From contig NZ_MBEQ01000010.1 of assembly GCF_001954135.1 (NCBI RefSeq), positions 1 to 64,000 of the forward strand: 64,000 nt of DNA, written 5' to 3'. The position numbers and the translations under genes were made by a program. The notes under the pieces are model-generated. The model was not told where the DNA came from. It saw only the letters and a list, made by a program, of their open reading frames with translations, and did not search any database. Every line of letters begins with the position of its first letter. Position 1 is the stretch's first letter. Source of the stretch: Mycobacterium sp. GA-1841 (lineage in GTDB: Bacteria > Actinomycetota > Actinomycetes > Mycobacteriales > Mycobacteriaceae). This document shows positions 18,220 through 27,852 of this stretch, piece after piece.

Positions 18220-18663
18220 CTATTTCATGGCCTGCGCGATTTCTTCCATGCTGACCTCGCGCACCGGCTGCCCGAGCGACCACTGGTGTCCGAACGGGTC
18301 GCGCACCACGCCGTACCGGTCGCCCCAGAACTGGTCCGCGAGTTCCGCGACCACTTCGGCGCCGGCTTCGACGGCGCGGGCGAACTTCGCCTCGACATCG
18401 GTCACGGTGAGGTGAATCGTCACCGGCGTGCCGCCCAGGGCCTTGGGTGTGGACGACTTGCCGTCGTTGTAATCGGGGAAGTCGTCGTTGAGCATGACCG
18501 TGGACCCGTTGATGGTCAGTGCGGCGTGAACCAGCTTGCCGTCGGGACCGGGCACCCGGCCCAGTTCGGTGGCGCCGAATGCCTTGACGTAAAAGTCGAT
18601 CGCCGCGGCGGCGTCGTCGACAACCAGGTGGGGAGTGACTGCGGGGGTTACTTCGATCGCCAT
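18220..18663 (-). CDS. VOC-superfamily (glyoxalase/PhnB-like) protein (Rv0887c type)
   Basis: The 147-residue protein has two betaalphabetabetabeta modules: the first starts TPHLVVDDAAAAIDFYVKAFGATE, the second VTIHLTVTDVEAKFARAVEAGAEVV and ends with YGVVRDPFGHQWSL. This is the PhnB-like branch of the vicinal oxygen chelate fold. The usual metal ligands are only partly conserved, so enzymatic activity is uncertain. It corresponds to Rv0887c and may be the first gene of the ECF operon downstream. Confidence 0.85.
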   Translation of the reverse strand: MAIEVTPAVTPHLVVDDAAAAIDFYVKAFGATELGRVPGPDGKLVHAALTINGSTVMLNDDFPDYNDGKSSTPKALGGTPVTIHLTVTDVEAKFARAVEAGAEVVAELADQFWGDRYGVVRDPFGHQWSLGQPVREVSMEEIAQAMK

Positions 18664-18785
18664 GTTCTTCTCCTGATGAGTTGAGCGGACTCAATGCAGA
18701 CCCGCCCGACGGGCAGATCTCATCGGCGGACCACTCCATGCAACCACCACGGTCCGACAAAAACTCGGCGCAGGAGAAGGAGAAC

Positions 18786-19901
18786 TCAGTGCGCGATCTG
18801 GTCCCACCCGGCGACCGCCTGGACGCTGCGCGGTTCGGGGCCGACGTAGATGGCGGCCGGGCGTACCAGCTTGCCCAGCCGTTTCTGTTCCATGATGTGT
18901 GCGCACCAGCCGGCGGTCCGCCCGCAGGTGAACATCGCCGGCATCATCGTGGCGGGCACCTCGGCGAAGTCCAGGATCACCGCCGCCCAGAACTCGACGT
19001 TGGTTTCGATGGCGCGGTCGGGGCGGCGTTCGCGCAGCTCGGCCAGCGCGGCTTGCTCCAGGGCCGCGGCCACTTCGTAGCGCGGCGCCGCGAGGCGTTT
19101 GGCGGTGGCCCGCAGCACCCGGGCCCGCGGATCCTCGGCCCGGTACACCCGATGCCCGAATCCCATCAGCTTGTCGCCGCGATCGAGGATGGCTTTCACC
19201 ACCGCCCGGGCATCACCGGATTTTTCGACCTCTTCGATCATCGGCAGCACGCGGGCCGGGGCTCCGCCGTGCAGCGGCCCGCTCATCGCACCCACGGCGC
19301 CCGAGAGGGCGGCGGCCACATCGGCGCCGGTGGAGGCGATCACCCGGGCGGTGAACGTCGAGGCGTTCATCCCGTGTTCGGCGGCGGTGACCCAGTACGC
19401 GTCGATCGCCTCGATGTGCTTGGGGTCCGGGTCTCCCTGCCAGCGCGTCATGAAACGTGCTGTCACCGTGGGGCATTCGTCGATTCGGCGTTGCGGCACC
19501 GCGGGCTGGTAGATGCCGCGGGCGGACTGGGCGACGTAGGACAGGGCCATCACCGAGGCACGGGCCAGCTGGTCGCGGGCGGTCGTGTCGTCGATGTCCA
19601 ACAGCGGGGCGTAGCCCCAGATCGGGGCCAGCATCGCCAGCCCGGCCTGGACGTCGACGCGGACGTCGCCGCTGTGGATGGGCAGTGGGAACGGTTCGGC
19701 CGGGGGCAGGCCGGTGCCGAAGCTGCCGTCGACCAGCAGTCCCCACGCGTCGCCGAAGGTGACCCGGTGCTCGACCAGTTCCTCGATGTCCACGCCCCGG
19801 TAGCGCAGTGCACCACCGTCCTTGTCCGGCTCGGCGATCTCGGTGGTGAAGGCGACGACGCCTTCCAACCCGGCTACGAAGTCTTCCGGTACGGCTGGCA
19901 T
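18786..19901 (-). CDS. citA: Citrate synthase 2
   Basis: The 371-residue short citrate synthase condenses acetyl-CoA and oxaloacetate. It shows the family motifs [13 protein letters not shown] near the N-terminus, [19 protein letters not shown] (catalytic His in HGGA) and the active-site [14 protein letters not shown]. It corresponds to Rv0889c (CitA), the second citrate synthase of mycobacteria. The main enzyme gltA2 lies 3 kb away. It is divergent from pdxH with only 41 bp between the starts. Confidence 0.93.
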   Translation of the reverse strand: MPAVPEDFVAGLEGVVAFTTEIAEPDKDGGALRYRGVDIEELVEHRVTFGDAWGLLVDGSFGTGLPPAEPFPLPIHSGDVRVDVQAGLAMLAPIWGYAPLLDIDDTTARDQLARASVMALSYVAQSARGIYQPAVPQRRIDECPTVTARFMTRWQGDPDPKHIEAIDAYWVTAAEHGMNASTFTARVIASTGADVAAALSGAVGAMSGPLHGGAPARVLPMIEEVEKSGDARAVVKAILDRGDKLMGFGHRVYRAEDPRARVLRATAKRLAAPRYEVAAALEQAALAELRERRPDRAIETNVEFWAAVILDFAEVPATMMPAMFTCGRTAGWCAHIMEQKRLGKLVRPAAIYVGPEPRSVQAVAGWDQIAH

Positions 19902-19942
19902 GGCCAGATTGTTGCACCAAGCCCAGGCGTAGCGTTAGCGCG

Positions 19943-20632
19943 GTGGCAAGACCCTCGGGACAGACCCCGGAAAACCACGATCACGACCTGGCGGCCATGC
20001 GCGTGGATTACGTGGAGAAGGACGGTTGCGGTGACCTCGATGTCGACTGGCTCGGGGAGGATCCGGCCACCGGTTGGCTGACGCTGCTGCGGACCTGGCT
20101 GTCGGATGCCTACCGGGCCGGGGTGGCCGAGCCGAACGCCATGGTGGTCGGCACCACCGACGTCGAGGGAAGACCGGTCACCCGAACGGTGTTGTGCAAG
20201 AGCATGGACGAGACCGGCATCACGTTCTTCACCAACTATGACTCTGCCAAGGGCACCCAGTTGGCCGTCAATCCCTATGCGTCGGCGACGTTTCCGTGGT
20301 ATCAGCTCGGGCGGCAGGTACACGTGCGCGGGCCGGTCACGAAGGTCAGCCGCGAGGCCACCGAGGACTACTGGTCCAAGCGCCCGCGGGGCTCGCAGCT
20401 GGGTGCCTGGGCGTCGCAACAGTCCAGCCCGATCGCATCCCGTTCGGCCCTGCTGGATCAGCTTGCCGAGGTGACCGAACGGTTCGCCGACCTCGACGCG
20501 GTCCCGGTACCGCCGAATTGGGGTGGCTACCGGATCGCCCCGGACAGCGTCGAGTTCTGGCAGGGCCGGGAGAACCGGGTGCACAACCGGATTCGCGTCA
20601 TCGCCAACTCCGCGCAACGTCTCCAGCCGTAA
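19943..20632 (+). CDS. pdxH: Pyridoxamine 5'-phosphate oxidase
   Basis: The 229-residue FMN enzyme oxidises PNP/PMP to pyridoxal 5'-phosphate. Family signatures are visible: [59 protein letters not shown] (FMN and substrate contacts), [20 protein letters not shown] and the ending [22 protein letters not shown]. The GTG start lies a few bases after a TAGCGT -10-like hexamer, so it may be leaderless. The next gene follows after 3 bp. Confidence 0.94.
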   Translation: MARPSGQTPENHDHDLAAMRVDYVEKDGCGDLDVDWLGEDPATGWLTLLRTWLSDAYRAGVAEPNAMVVGTTDVEGRPVTRTVLCKSMDETGITFFTNYDSAKGTQLAVNPYASATFPWYQLGRQVHVRGPVTKVSREATEDYWSKRPRGSQLGAWASQQSSPIASRSALLDQLAEVTERFADLDAVPVPPNWGGYRIAPDSVEFWQGRENRVHNRIRVIANSAQRLQP

Positions 20633-20635
20633 CCG

Positions 20636-21937
20636 GTGAGAAGCCTCTTCGCCGACACCACCCCGCTGCGTACACCGGACTTCCGGCGGTTGTGGCTGGC
20701 CGGCATCCCGACCGTGATCGGCGCGAATCTCACGATCTTCGCGGTGCCGGTGCAGCTGTACGTACTGACGCAGAACTCCGCCTATGTCGGGTTGTCCGGC
20801 CTGTTCGCGCTGGTTCCGCTGGTCGTGTTCGGCCTGTGGGGCGGCGCCTGGGCCGACGCCATGGACCGCAGGCTGTTGCTGATCATCGCCTCGATCGGGC
20901 TGGCCGGTTCCTCGGTGCTGCTGTGGTTGCAGGCCGCGCTGTCGGTGGACAACGTGTGGGTGGTGCTGTGTCTGCTGGCGCTGCAGCAGGCGTTCTATGC
21001 CGTCAACAGCCCCACCCGGTCGGCGGCCATTCCGCGGATGCTGCCCGGTGAACAATTGCCCGCGGCGAACTCGCTGAACATGACGGTGATGCAGTTCGGC
21101 GCCATCGTCGGTCCGCTGATGGCCGGATTCCTGCTGAACTGGGTGGACCTGTCGACGCTGTACCTGATCGACGCGGTCACCTGTCTGGCGCCGATCTGGG
21201 CCACGTTCCGCCTTGCCCCGATGCCACCGTCGAGCACCGAGGGTAGCTCGTCGCGCTGGGGCCTGGCCGCGGTGCTGGACGGCTTTCGCTACCTGGCCGG
21301 TAACCGGGTGGTGTTGATGTCGTTCGTCGTCGATCTGGTGGCGATGATCTTCGGTATGCCGCGGGCGCTGTTCCCCGAGATGGCGCACGAGAGTTTCGGC
21401 GGCCCGGTCGAGGGTGGCACCGCGATGGCGCTGCTGGCGGCGGCGATGTCGGTGGGTGCGGTGGCCGGGGGTGTGTTCTCCGGCTGGCTGCCGCGCATCC
21501 GCAGGCAGGGGCTGGCGGTGGTGGCGGCGATCGTGGTCTGGGGCGTGGCGATGGTCGGGTTCGGTATCGCAGGTGGGGCAGGGGGTGGCTCCGCCGGCCT
21601 GGCGATGTGGATTGCCTTGGCGTTCTTGGCGATTGGTGGGGCTGCCGATATGGTCTCGGCAGCGTTTCGGTCGACGATTCTGCAGCAGGCGGCCTCCGAT
21701 GAACTGCGCGGCCGGTTGCAGGGCGTGTTCACCGTCGTAGTGGCCGGTGGCCCTCGGTTGGCCGACACGTTGCACGGCGCGGCCGCGGCGGCGGTGGGTA
21801 CCACGGTGGCGGCGGCCGGCGGCGGGGCCCTCGTGGTCGTGGGCGTGGTGATCGCCGCCTTGGCGGGGCCGGCGTTCATCCGTTATCGGGTGAGCCCCGG
21901 TGCGCCGCAGGAACAGTCCGAGCCGGACAAAGTATGA
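20636..21937 (+). CDS. MFS transporter, EntS-like (MFS_3)
   Basis: The 433-residue protein has ~12 membrane helices. The conserved MFS loop between helices 2 and 3 reads GGAWADAMDRR, and the sequence resembles the EntS/siderophore-exporter group of MFS_3. The GTG start is 3 bp after the pdxH stop, so it is co-transcribed with pdxH although no functional link is obvious. A TetR gene follows on the same strand. The substrate is unknown. Confidence 0.8.
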   Translation: MRSLFADTTPLRTPDFRRLWLAGIPTVIGANLTIFAVPVQLYVLTQNSAYVGLSGLFALVPLVVFGLWGGAWADAMDRRLLLIIASIGLAGSSVLLWLQAALSVDNVWVVLCLLALQQAFYAVNSPTRSAAIPRMLPGEQLPAANSLNMTVMQFGAIVGPLMAGFLLNWVDLSTLYLIDAVTCLAPIWATFRLAPMPPSSTEGSSSRWGLAAVLDGFRYLAGNRVVLMSFVVDLVAMIFGMPRALFPEMAHESFGGPVEGGTAMALLAAAMSVGAVAGGVFSGWLPRIRRQGLAVVAAIVVWGVAMVGFGIAGGAGGGSAGLAMWIALAFLAIGGAADMVSAAFRSTILQQAASDELRGRLQGVFTVVVAGGPRLADTLHGAAAAAVGTTVAAAGGGALVVVGVVIAALAGPAFIRYRVSPGAPQEQSEPDKV

Positions 21938-21975
21938 CCACCGGCGAATGGCATCGAACGCCACATAGTTGCCGA

Positions 21976-21998
21976 AAAGGACCGAGAAACAGTCCTTT
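21976..21998. promoter_or_regulatory. Perfect 7-bp inverted repeat upstream of a TetR gene
   Basis: AAAGGAC (21976-21982) and GTCCTTT (21992-21998) are exact reverse complements spaced by 9 nt. They end 20 bp before the GTG of the TetR gene, just upstream of a TAGCAT -10-like hexamer (22005-22010). A TetR autoregulatory operator is the likely reading. The MFS gene immediately upstream is a possible co-target. Confidence 0.5.
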
Positions 21999-22018
21999 GG
22001 GCACTAGCATCGCGTCTC

Positions 22019-22690
22019 GTGGTTGACGTGGTGTCCCAGGCCGAACCGGGTTTGCGCGAACGCAAGAAGCAGCGCACCCGGGCCCTGTTGATCGAGGCCG
22101 CGATCGAGTTGTGTGACCGCCAGGGATTCGAGCAGACCACGGTCGAACAGATCGCCGCCGTCGCCGACGTGTCCCCGCGCACCTTCAGCCGCTACTTCGC
22201 CACCAAGGATGCCGTCGTCCTGGCGTTCGTCGACGAGGTGATCGGGATGGTCGCACTCGAGCTCGCGGCCCAGCCGGCCGGAATCGGTGATCTCGAGGCG
22301 TTGTACCGGGCCCATGTGGCGGCGTTCCTGAAGACGAAGTCCGCGGCGCCGTCCGGGCTGACGTCGGAACGGCTGCTGGCCTCGGCGCGCATCGTCACCT
22401 CGTCGCCGACGTTGATGCAGTCGGCCTCCGAGTTCCGGGCGGATGCGGTCAACGTGGTGCTGGCGCGGCGGATGGGAGTGGCCGGCGACGATCGCCGGCT
22501 CAAACTGACGGCTGTCGTCTGGGCGTCGATCATCATGACCGGCATCGCTGATCTGGGCTCTCGCGCAGATTGGGCCCGTGTGACCGTCGATGACATCGTC
22601 GAGGAGATCAAGACCACATATGCCGACTTCCGGGAGGTCGCGGCGGGCGTCCACCAGCCCGGGCAACCGGCCGTTGCACAATTGCAGTGA
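22019..22690 (+). CDS. TetR-family transcriptional regulator
   Basis: The 223-residue protein has an N-terminal TetR helix-turn-helix ([19 protein letters not shown], then [27 protein letters not shown]). The C-terminal ligand domain shows no recognisable ligand class. The predicted -10 (TAGCAT) sits 8 nt before the GTG start, suggesting a leaderless message. It lies between an MFS exporter and gltA2. Confidence 0.88.
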   Translation: MVDVVSQAEPGLRERKKQRTRALLIEAAIELCDRQGFEQTTVEQIAAVADVSPRTFSRYFATKDAVVLAFVDEVIGMVALELAAQPAGIGDLEALYRAHVAAFLKTKSAAPSGLTSERLLASARIVTSSPTLMQSASEFRADAVNVVLARRMGVAGDDRRLKLTAVVWASIIMTGIADLGSRADWARVTVDDIVEEIKTTYADFREVAAGVHQPGQPAVAQLQ

Positions 22691-22781
22691 CCGGTTGGTA
22701 ACCCCCCGCGGGCAGCGCCGATCGATTGCGACTACCTTTTGTAGAGCAGTGAGTCGGTTCCAGGACGATGAAGGGATTCCC

Positions 22782-24086
22782 GTGGCCGAAAACCCGTCGA
22801 GTGGGCAGGAGCTTGCCACTCTCAAGTACCCCGGTGGCGAGATTGATCTGGAGATCGTCAATGCCACCGAGGGCAGTGACGGCATCGCGCTTGGCCCGTT
22901 GCTGGCCAAGACCGGCTACACCACTTTTGATGGTGGCTTCGTCAACACCGCTTCCACCAAGTCCGCGATCACCTACATCGACGGTGATGCCGGCATCCTG
23001 CGGTACCGGGGTATCCCGATCGAGCAGTTGGCCGAGAATTCGACGTTCATCGAGGTCAGTTACCTGCTGATCTACGGTGAGTTGCCGACGGCCGAGCAGT
23101 TGGAGTCGTTCACCACCCAGATCCAGCGGCACACGTTGCTGCACGAGGATCTGAAGCGGTTCTTCGACGGCTTCCCGCGCAACGCGCATCCGATGCCGGT
23201 GCTCTCCAGTGCGGTCAACGCGCTGAGCGCCTACTACCAGGATTCGTTGGATCCGCTGGACAAGAAGCAGGTCGAGCTGTCGACGATCCGGTTGCTGGCC
23301 AAGCTGCCGACGATCGCGGCGTATGCGTACAAGAAGTCCGAGGGTCAGCCTTTCCTGTACCCGGACAACTCGCTGACGCTGGTGGAGAACTTCCTGCGGA
23401 TGACGTTCGGCTTCCCGGCCGAGCCGTATGAGGTCGATCCCGAGATCGTCCGCGCGCTGGACATGCTGTTGATCCTGCACGCCGATCACGAGCAGAACTG
23501 CTCGACGTCGACGGTACGGCTGGTGGGCTCGTCGCAGGCCAACCTGTTCACCTCGATCTCCGGTGGCATCAACGCGCTGTGGGGGCCGCTGCACGGCGGC
23601 GCCAACCAGGCCGTGCTGGAGATGCTGGAGAAGATCCGCACCGGCGACGACGACGTGAAGACCTTCGTCAAGAAGGTCAAGAACCGCGAAGACGGTGTGA
23701 AGCTCATGGGCTTCGGACACCGGGTCTACAAGAACTACGATCCGCGCGCCCGCATCGTCAAGGAGCAGGCCGACAAGATCCTGGGCAAGCTGGGTGGCGA
23801 CGACGAACTGCTGGACATCGCCAAGCAGCTCGAAGAGATCGCGTTGACCGACGACTTCTTCGTCGAGCGCAAGCTCTACCCGAACGTCGACTACTACACC
23901 GGCGTGATCTACCGGGCGATGGGCTTCCCGACCCGCATGTTCACCGTGCTGTTCGCGCTGGGCCGGTTGCCGGGCTGGATCGCGCACTGGCGCGAGATGC
24001 ATTCGGAGCCCAACAAGATCGGCCGCCCGCGCCAGATCTACACCGGTTACACCGAACGCGGCTACGTCGACATCACCAAGCGCTGA
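22782..24086 (+). CDS. gltA2: Citrate synthase (main TCA-cycle enzyme)
   Basis: The 434-residue type I citrate synthase is close to Rv0896. Catalytic regions are [20 protein letters not shown] (His) and [17 protein letters not shown] (His), with the family ending [29 protein letters not shown]. The N-terminal 40 residues ([36 protein letters not shown]) are typical of the hexamer-forming bacterial type. The start is GTG 22782 with GGGA upstream. It catalyses the first step of the TCA cycle in the cytoplasm. Confidence 0.96.
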   Translation: MAENPSSGQELATLKYPGGEIDLEIVNATEGSDGIALGPLLAKTGYTTFDGGFVNTASTKSAITYIDGDAGILRYRGIPIEQLAENSTFIEVSYLLIYGELPTAEQLESFTTQIQRHTLLHEDLKRFFDGFPRNAHPMPVLSSAVNALSAYYQDSLDPLDKKQVELSTIRLLAKLPTIAAYAYKKSEGQPFLYPDNSLTLVENFLRMTFGFPAEPYEVDPEIVRALDMLLILHADHEQNCSTSTVRLVGSSQANLFTSISGGINALWGPLHGGANQAVLEMLEKIRTGDDDVKTFVKKVKNREDGVKLMGFGHRVYKNYDPRARIVKEQADKILGKLGGDDELLDIAKQLEEIALTDDFFVERKLYPNVDYYTGVIYRAMGFPTRMFTVLFALGRLPGWIAHWREMHSEPNKIGRPRQIYTGYTERGYVDITKR

Positions 24087-24110
24087 CATCAGCGCTCGGC
24101 TTGCGCACCA

Positions 24111-24149
24111 ACAGTTGTAGTTTCACAATAGTTGTGTGAACACAACTGT
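24111..24149. promoter_or_regulatory. Nested palindromes at the start of the MFS-marR operon (MarR operator candidate)
   Basis: Three inverted repeats overlap here: ACAGTTGT (24111-24118) with ACAACTGT (24142-24149); TTCACA (24122-24127) with TGTGAA (24135-24140); and AGTTGTG-TGAA-CACAACT (24130-24147). The last covers the GTG start codon at 24136. The TTGTG/CACAA half-sites match the style of MarR-family operators, and a MarR gene is the second gene of the operon. Confidence 0.55.
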
Positions 24150-25590
24150 CGATCCGCTCGGTGCTCGGCGCAAGGCGATCATCCTCGTCTCGTGCTGCCT
24201 GAGCCTGCTGATCGTGTCGATGGACGCCACCATCGTCAACGTCGCGCTACCGAGCATCCGCGACGATCTGGGCGCCACCCCGTCGCAGCTGCAGTGGATC
24301 GTCGACGTCTACACGCTGGTGTTGGCCTCGTTGCTGTTGCTGGCCGGTGCGACCGGGGATCGGTTGGGGCGCAGACGGACGTTTCAGTTGGGCTTGACGG
24401 TGTTCGCGGTGGCCTCGCTGTTGTGCAGTCTGGCACCCAACATCGAGACGCTCATCGCCGCCCGATTTCTGCAGGCGATCGGCGGTTCGATGCTCAACCC
24501 GGTGGCGATGTCGATCATCACCCAGGTGTTCACCGGCCGGGTCGAGCGGGCCCGTGCCATCGGTGTCTGGGGCGGTGTGGTCGGAATCTCGATGGCCCTC
24601 GGCCCGATCGTCGGCGGGGCCCTGATCGAGTACGTCGACTGGCGCGCGGTGTTCTGGATCAACCTGCCGATCTGCGCGCTGGCCGTCGTGCTCACCGCGA
24701 TCTTCGTGCCGGAATCGAAGTCGACGACGATGCGCGACCTCGATCCGATCGGACAGGCCCTCGGCGTGGCGTTCCTGTTCGGCGTCGTCTTCGTGTTGAT
24801 CGAGGGGCCCGGATATGGCTGGACGGATCGGCGCACGCTGGGCGTCGCCGTCGTCGCGCTGCTGGCCCTCGTGGCCTTCCTGCGTTATGAATCGCGGCGG
24901 CGGGACCCGTTCATCGATCTCCGGTTCTTCCGCAGCGTGCCGTTCGCCTCGGCCACGGTGATCGCGGTCTGCGCGTTCGCCGCCTACGGAGCGTTCCTGT
25001 TCATGATGTCGCTGTATCTGCAGACCGAGCGGGGTTACTCGGCGATGCACACAGGCTTGATCTACCTGCCGGTCGCCGTCGGTGCCCTGATCTTCTCGCC
25101 GTTGTCGGGCCGGCTGGTCGGGCGGTACGGCAGCCGGCCCTCGCTGTTGGCCGCCGGTGCGACGATCACCGTGGCCACGATCCTGCTGACCCGGCTGACC
25201 GCCGACACCCCGGTCTGGCAGTTGTTGATGATGTTCGCGGTGTTCGGCATCGGCTTCTCGATGGTCAACGCGCCGATCACCACGACGGCGGTCAGCGGTA
25301 TGCCGCTGGATCGAGCCGGGGCGGCCTCGGCAGTGGCCTCCACCAGCCGCCAGGTCGGCGTGAGTATCGGTGTGGCCCTGTGCGGTTCGGTGGCCGGCAC
25401 GGCACTGGCCGGCACCGGGGCGGACTTCGCCGCGGCCGCGCGCCCGCTGTGGTTCGTCTGTGCCGCGCTGGGTTTGGCGATATTCGCGCTCGGCGTCGCC
25501 TCCACCACGCCGTGGGCGCTGCGTTCGGCGCAGCGGTTGGCACCGCTGATCGGAGCGCATCACACCGCGGAGGTGACCCATGTCCGGTGA
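24136..25590 (+). CDS. DHA2-family MFS drug/proton antiporter
   Basis: The 484-residue protein has ~14 predicted helices and the DHA2 (14-TMS) hallmarks: MDATIVNVALPSIRDDLG in helix 1, GDRLGRRRTFQLGL in loop 2-3 and GGVVGISMALGPIVGGALIEYVDWRAVFWINLP in helix 5. It is expected to export drugs or other small molecules. It overlaps the downstream marR by 11 bp. This regulator-pump pairing, with palindromes on the start codon, suggests substrate-inducible control. Confidence 0.88.
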   Translation: MNTTVDPLGARRKAIILVSCCLSLLIVSMDATIVNVALPSIRDDLGATPSQLQWIVDVYTLVLASLLLLAGATGDRLGRRRTFQLGLTVFAVASLLCSLAPNIETLIAARFLQAIGGSMLNPVAMSIITQVFTGRVERARAIGVWGGVVGISMALGPIVGGALIEYVDWRAVFWINLPICALAVVLTAIFVPESKSTTMRDLDPIGQALGVAFLFGVVFVLIEGPGYGWTDRRTLGVAVVALLALVAFLRYESRRRDPFIDLRFFRSVPFASATVIAVCAFAAYGAFLFMMSLYLQTERGYSAMHTGLIYLPVAVGALIFSPLSGRLVGRYGSRPSLLAAGATITVATILLTRLTADTPVWQLLMMFAVFGIGFSMVNAPITTTAVSGMPLDRAGAASAVASTSRQVGVSIGVALCGSVAGTALAGTGADFAAAARPLWFVCAALGLAIFALGVASTTPWALRSAQRLAPLIGAHHTAEVTHVR

Positions 25591-26008
25591 CCGGCAGGCC
25601 GAGTTGGCCGACGAGGTCTGGCGCGCGCTGACCGGGTTGGTGTTCGATCATCGCGACCACTGGCGGCGGGCCGTGATCGAGCGAACCGGCCTGCCGTTCA
25701 GCCGAATTCGCATCTTGAAACGGCTTGCGCACACCCCGTTGACCGTCAAGCAGCTGGCCTACGCCGCCACCGTCGACGCCCCGGCCGCCACGGTTGCGGT
25801 CAACGACCTTGAGGAGCGCGGCCTGGTGGTGCGCGAGGTCGATCCGGCCAATCGGCGGAGCAAGCTGGTGTCGCTCACCGACACCGGCCGGGCGCTGTTG
25901 GCCCGGATCGATCAGGTCGCGGACCCGGCGCCGGACGTGTTCGCCAAGCTCGACGCCGGGGACCTTGAGACGCTGGGGGCGATCTTGCAAAAGCTCACCA
26001 CGCCGTAG
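25580..26008 (+). CDS. MarR-family regulator of the adjacent MFS pump
   Basis: The 142-residue winged-helix protein shows the MarR recognition segment (LTVKQLAYAATVDAPAATVAVNDLEERGLVVREVDPANRRSKLVSLTDTGR) with the conserved D-x-R-x-x wing. It is translated from an ATG inside the end of the MFS gene and probably represses the operon through the palindromes at 24111-24149. Confidence 0.88.
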   Translation: MSGDRQAELADEVWRALTGLVFDHRDHWRRAVIERTGLPFSRIRILKRLAHTPLTVKQLAYAATVDAPAATVAVNDLEERGLVVREVDPANRRSKLVSLTDTGRALLARIDQVADPAPDVFAKLDAGDLETLGAILQKLTTP

Positions 26009-27565
26009 TCAGCATTCGAGAACCGCCATCGCTGCATTGTGGCCGCCGATCCCCGAGACCGCGCCGCCACGTCGAGAACCAGAGCCGCACAACAGGATCC
26101 GGTCGTGGCCGGTAGCCACGCCCCAGCGGCGCGCAGCCGTGTCGAGTGGTTCGTCGTCCTCGGTGAACGGCCAGCGCAGCGCGCCGTGAAAGATGTTGCC
26201 GGCTGTCATCCCCAGCACCTGTTCCAGGTCGGCGGTGGTCTTCGACTCGATGCACAACCGCCCGGCGGAATCTTCCATGAGAACATCCTGGATCGGCTCG
26301 GCCAGAACCGAATTCAGCGAGTTCAACACGGCCGAGGTCAGCCGGTCCCGCATCCGGTCGGGGTCGGCCAGGGCCAGGGAATGTGGCGTGTGCAGACCGA
26401 AAACCGTGAGGGTCTGCGCACCTGAGGCGCGTAGCTCGTCGGACAGGATGGTGGGATCGGTCAGTGAGTGGCAGTAGACCTCGCACGGCAGGGGATCGGG
26501 CACCTGCCCGGCCGCCGCGGCGTCGTAAGCGCCGGCGAGCTGGCTGTAGTTCTCGTTGATGTGGAACGTGCCGCCGAATGCCTGTTCGGGCGTGACTCGC
26601 TGGTCCCGGAGGCGGGGCAGCCGACGCAGCATCAGATTCACTTTGACCTGAGCGCCGGGCGCGGTCCCGGGGTCGGGTTCACCGAGCAGTTCGGCCAGCA
26701 CGGTCGGCGTCACGTTGGCCAGCACGTGCCCGGCGCGTACCCGGTGCGTCGTCCCGGCCCGGCGGTAGCGAACCTCGCCGCCCGGATCGATGGCGTAAAC
26801 ATCTGCGTCGGTGATGATTTCGGCGCCAAATCCCGAGGCGGCAGCGGCCAGGGCTCCGCTCACCGCGCCCATTCCGCCGACCGGGACGTCCCATTCGCCG
26901 GTACCGCCGCCGATCAGGTGATAGAGAAAGCACACGTTCTGGATCAGCGAGGGATCGTCGAGCCCGGCGAAGGTTCCGATCAGGGCGTCGGTGCCCATCA
27001 CGCCGCGTACCAGGTCATGCGACACCGCGGCGGTGATCGCCGCACCGATGGGTTCCTCGATCAGCGCATCCCAGGCGGTGGCGGTGTCGGTATCGGTCCC
27101 GCCGAGCACTTCGTCGCGCAGCGCGGAACGGGTGCGCAGCGGTTGCAGCAATGTGGGCCAGATCCGTGTCGTGATCTGTCCGCAGCGGCGATAGAAGTCG
27201 TCGAACCTGGCAGCGTCGTGCGCTGCACCGATCGCGTCGAACGACGGCTCGGGCCCGATCAGCAGGCCGGTGGCCCCGCCGGTGGTGGGATCGGGCGTGT
27301 AGGACGAATAGCGCCGTCGGGACAGCCGGATTCGGGCCCCGAGATCGGAGACGATGCGCCGGGGCAGGAGGCTGACGAGATACGAGTAGCGCGACAGCCG
27401 CGCGTCCACGCCGTCGAAGGCGTGCGCGGAAACCGCTGCGCCGCCGACGTGGTCGAGCCGCTCGAGCACCTGGACCCGGCGTCCGGCGCGGGCCAGATAG
27501 GCGGCAGCAACCAGGCCGTTGTGCCCGCCGCCGACGATGACGGCGTCCACTGCCTGTTCGGTCAC
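26009..27565 (-). CDS. FAD-dependent phytoene-dehydrogenase-like oxidoreductase (Rv0897c type)
   Basis: The 518-residue flavoprotein begins with a dinucleotide-binding motif (VIVGGGHNGLVAAAYLARAGRRVQVLER) and ends with the CrtI-type C-terminal FAD motif (ILLCGSGSRRGGAVSGIGGHNAA). It belongs to the NAD(P)/FAD-dependent 'CrtI/BCO' oxidoreductases. The substrate is unknown and no carotenoid genes are nearby. It corresponds to Rv0897c. It follows the DUF2630 gene on the same strand (7 bp gap). Confidence 0.88.
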   Translation of the reverse strand: MTEQAVDAVIVGGGHNGLVAAAYLARAGRRVQVLERLDHVGGAAVSAHAFDGVDARLSRYSYLVSLLPRRIVSDLGARIRLSRRRYSSYTPDPTTGGATGLLIGPEPSFDAIGAAHDAARFDDFYRRCGQITTRIWPTLLQPLRTRSALRDEVLGGTDTDTATAWDALIEEPIGAAITAAVSHDLVRGVMGTDALIGTFAGLDDPSLIQNVCFLYHLIGGGTGEWDVPVGGMGAVSGALAAAASGFGAEIITDADVYAIDPGGEVRYRRAGTTHRVRAGHVLANVTPTVLAELLGEPDPGTAPGAQVKVNLMLRRLPRLRDQRVTPEQAFGGTFHINENYSQLAGAYDAAAAGQVPDPLPCEVYCHSLTDPTILSDELRASGAQTLTVFGLHTPHSLALADPDRMRDRLTSAVLNSLNSVLAEPIQDVLMEDSAGRLCIESKTTADLEQVLGMTAGNIFHGALRWPFTEDDEPLDTAARRWGVATGHDRILLCGSGSRRGGAVSGIGGHNAAMAVLEC

Positions 27566-27572
27566 CGGCTGG

Positions 27573-27821
27573 TCAGCTCCGGTAGCCTTCGACCTCGTCC
27601 GCCGGGCGCTTCTCGGCCAGGTCGGGGTCCTGTCCGGTCTGGCGTAGCGCGCGGCGCTGTCGCAACAGGTCCCAGCACTGGTCGAGAGCGACTTCCAGCG
27701 ACTTCAGACGTTGGTGTTCTTCGTCTTCGTCTATCTCTTTGCGCTGCAGTTTCGACCGGAGCTCCTGCTCTTCGGCAACGAGCCGGTGAACTTCGGCGAG
27801 GATGTCCTGATCTTTGGCCAC
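27573..27821 (-). CDS. DUF2630 protein (Rv0898c type)
   Basis: The 82-residue, highly charged, all-helical protein (DILAEVHRLVAEEQELRSKLQRKEI with later LKSLEVALDQCWDLLRQRRALR) is likely coiled-coil. The function is unknown. I chose GTG 27821 by homology to Rv0898c; the frame upstream to 27959 is antisense to the FKBP gene. It is divergent from the FKBP gene with 31 bp between the starts. Confidence 0.85.
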   Translation of the reverse strand: MAKDQDILAEVHRLVAEEQELRSKLQRKEIDEDEEHQRLKSLEVALDQCWDLLRQRRALRQTGQDPDLAEKRPADEVEGYRS

Positions 27822-27852
27822 ACGACCAGTCTGCCGGACTACGGTTGATCTG

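Noticed and set aside
18149..18785. TPP riboswitch upstream of the ECF operon
   Set aside because: No CTGAGA core or matching helices could be seen by eye on the minus strand. A covariance search would settle it.
19874..21964. 696-codon open frame on the minus strand across pdxH and the MFS gene
   Set aside because: It is antisense to two well-supported genes, and its His/Arg/Gln-rich product has no family resemblance. High-GC third positions keep this frame open.
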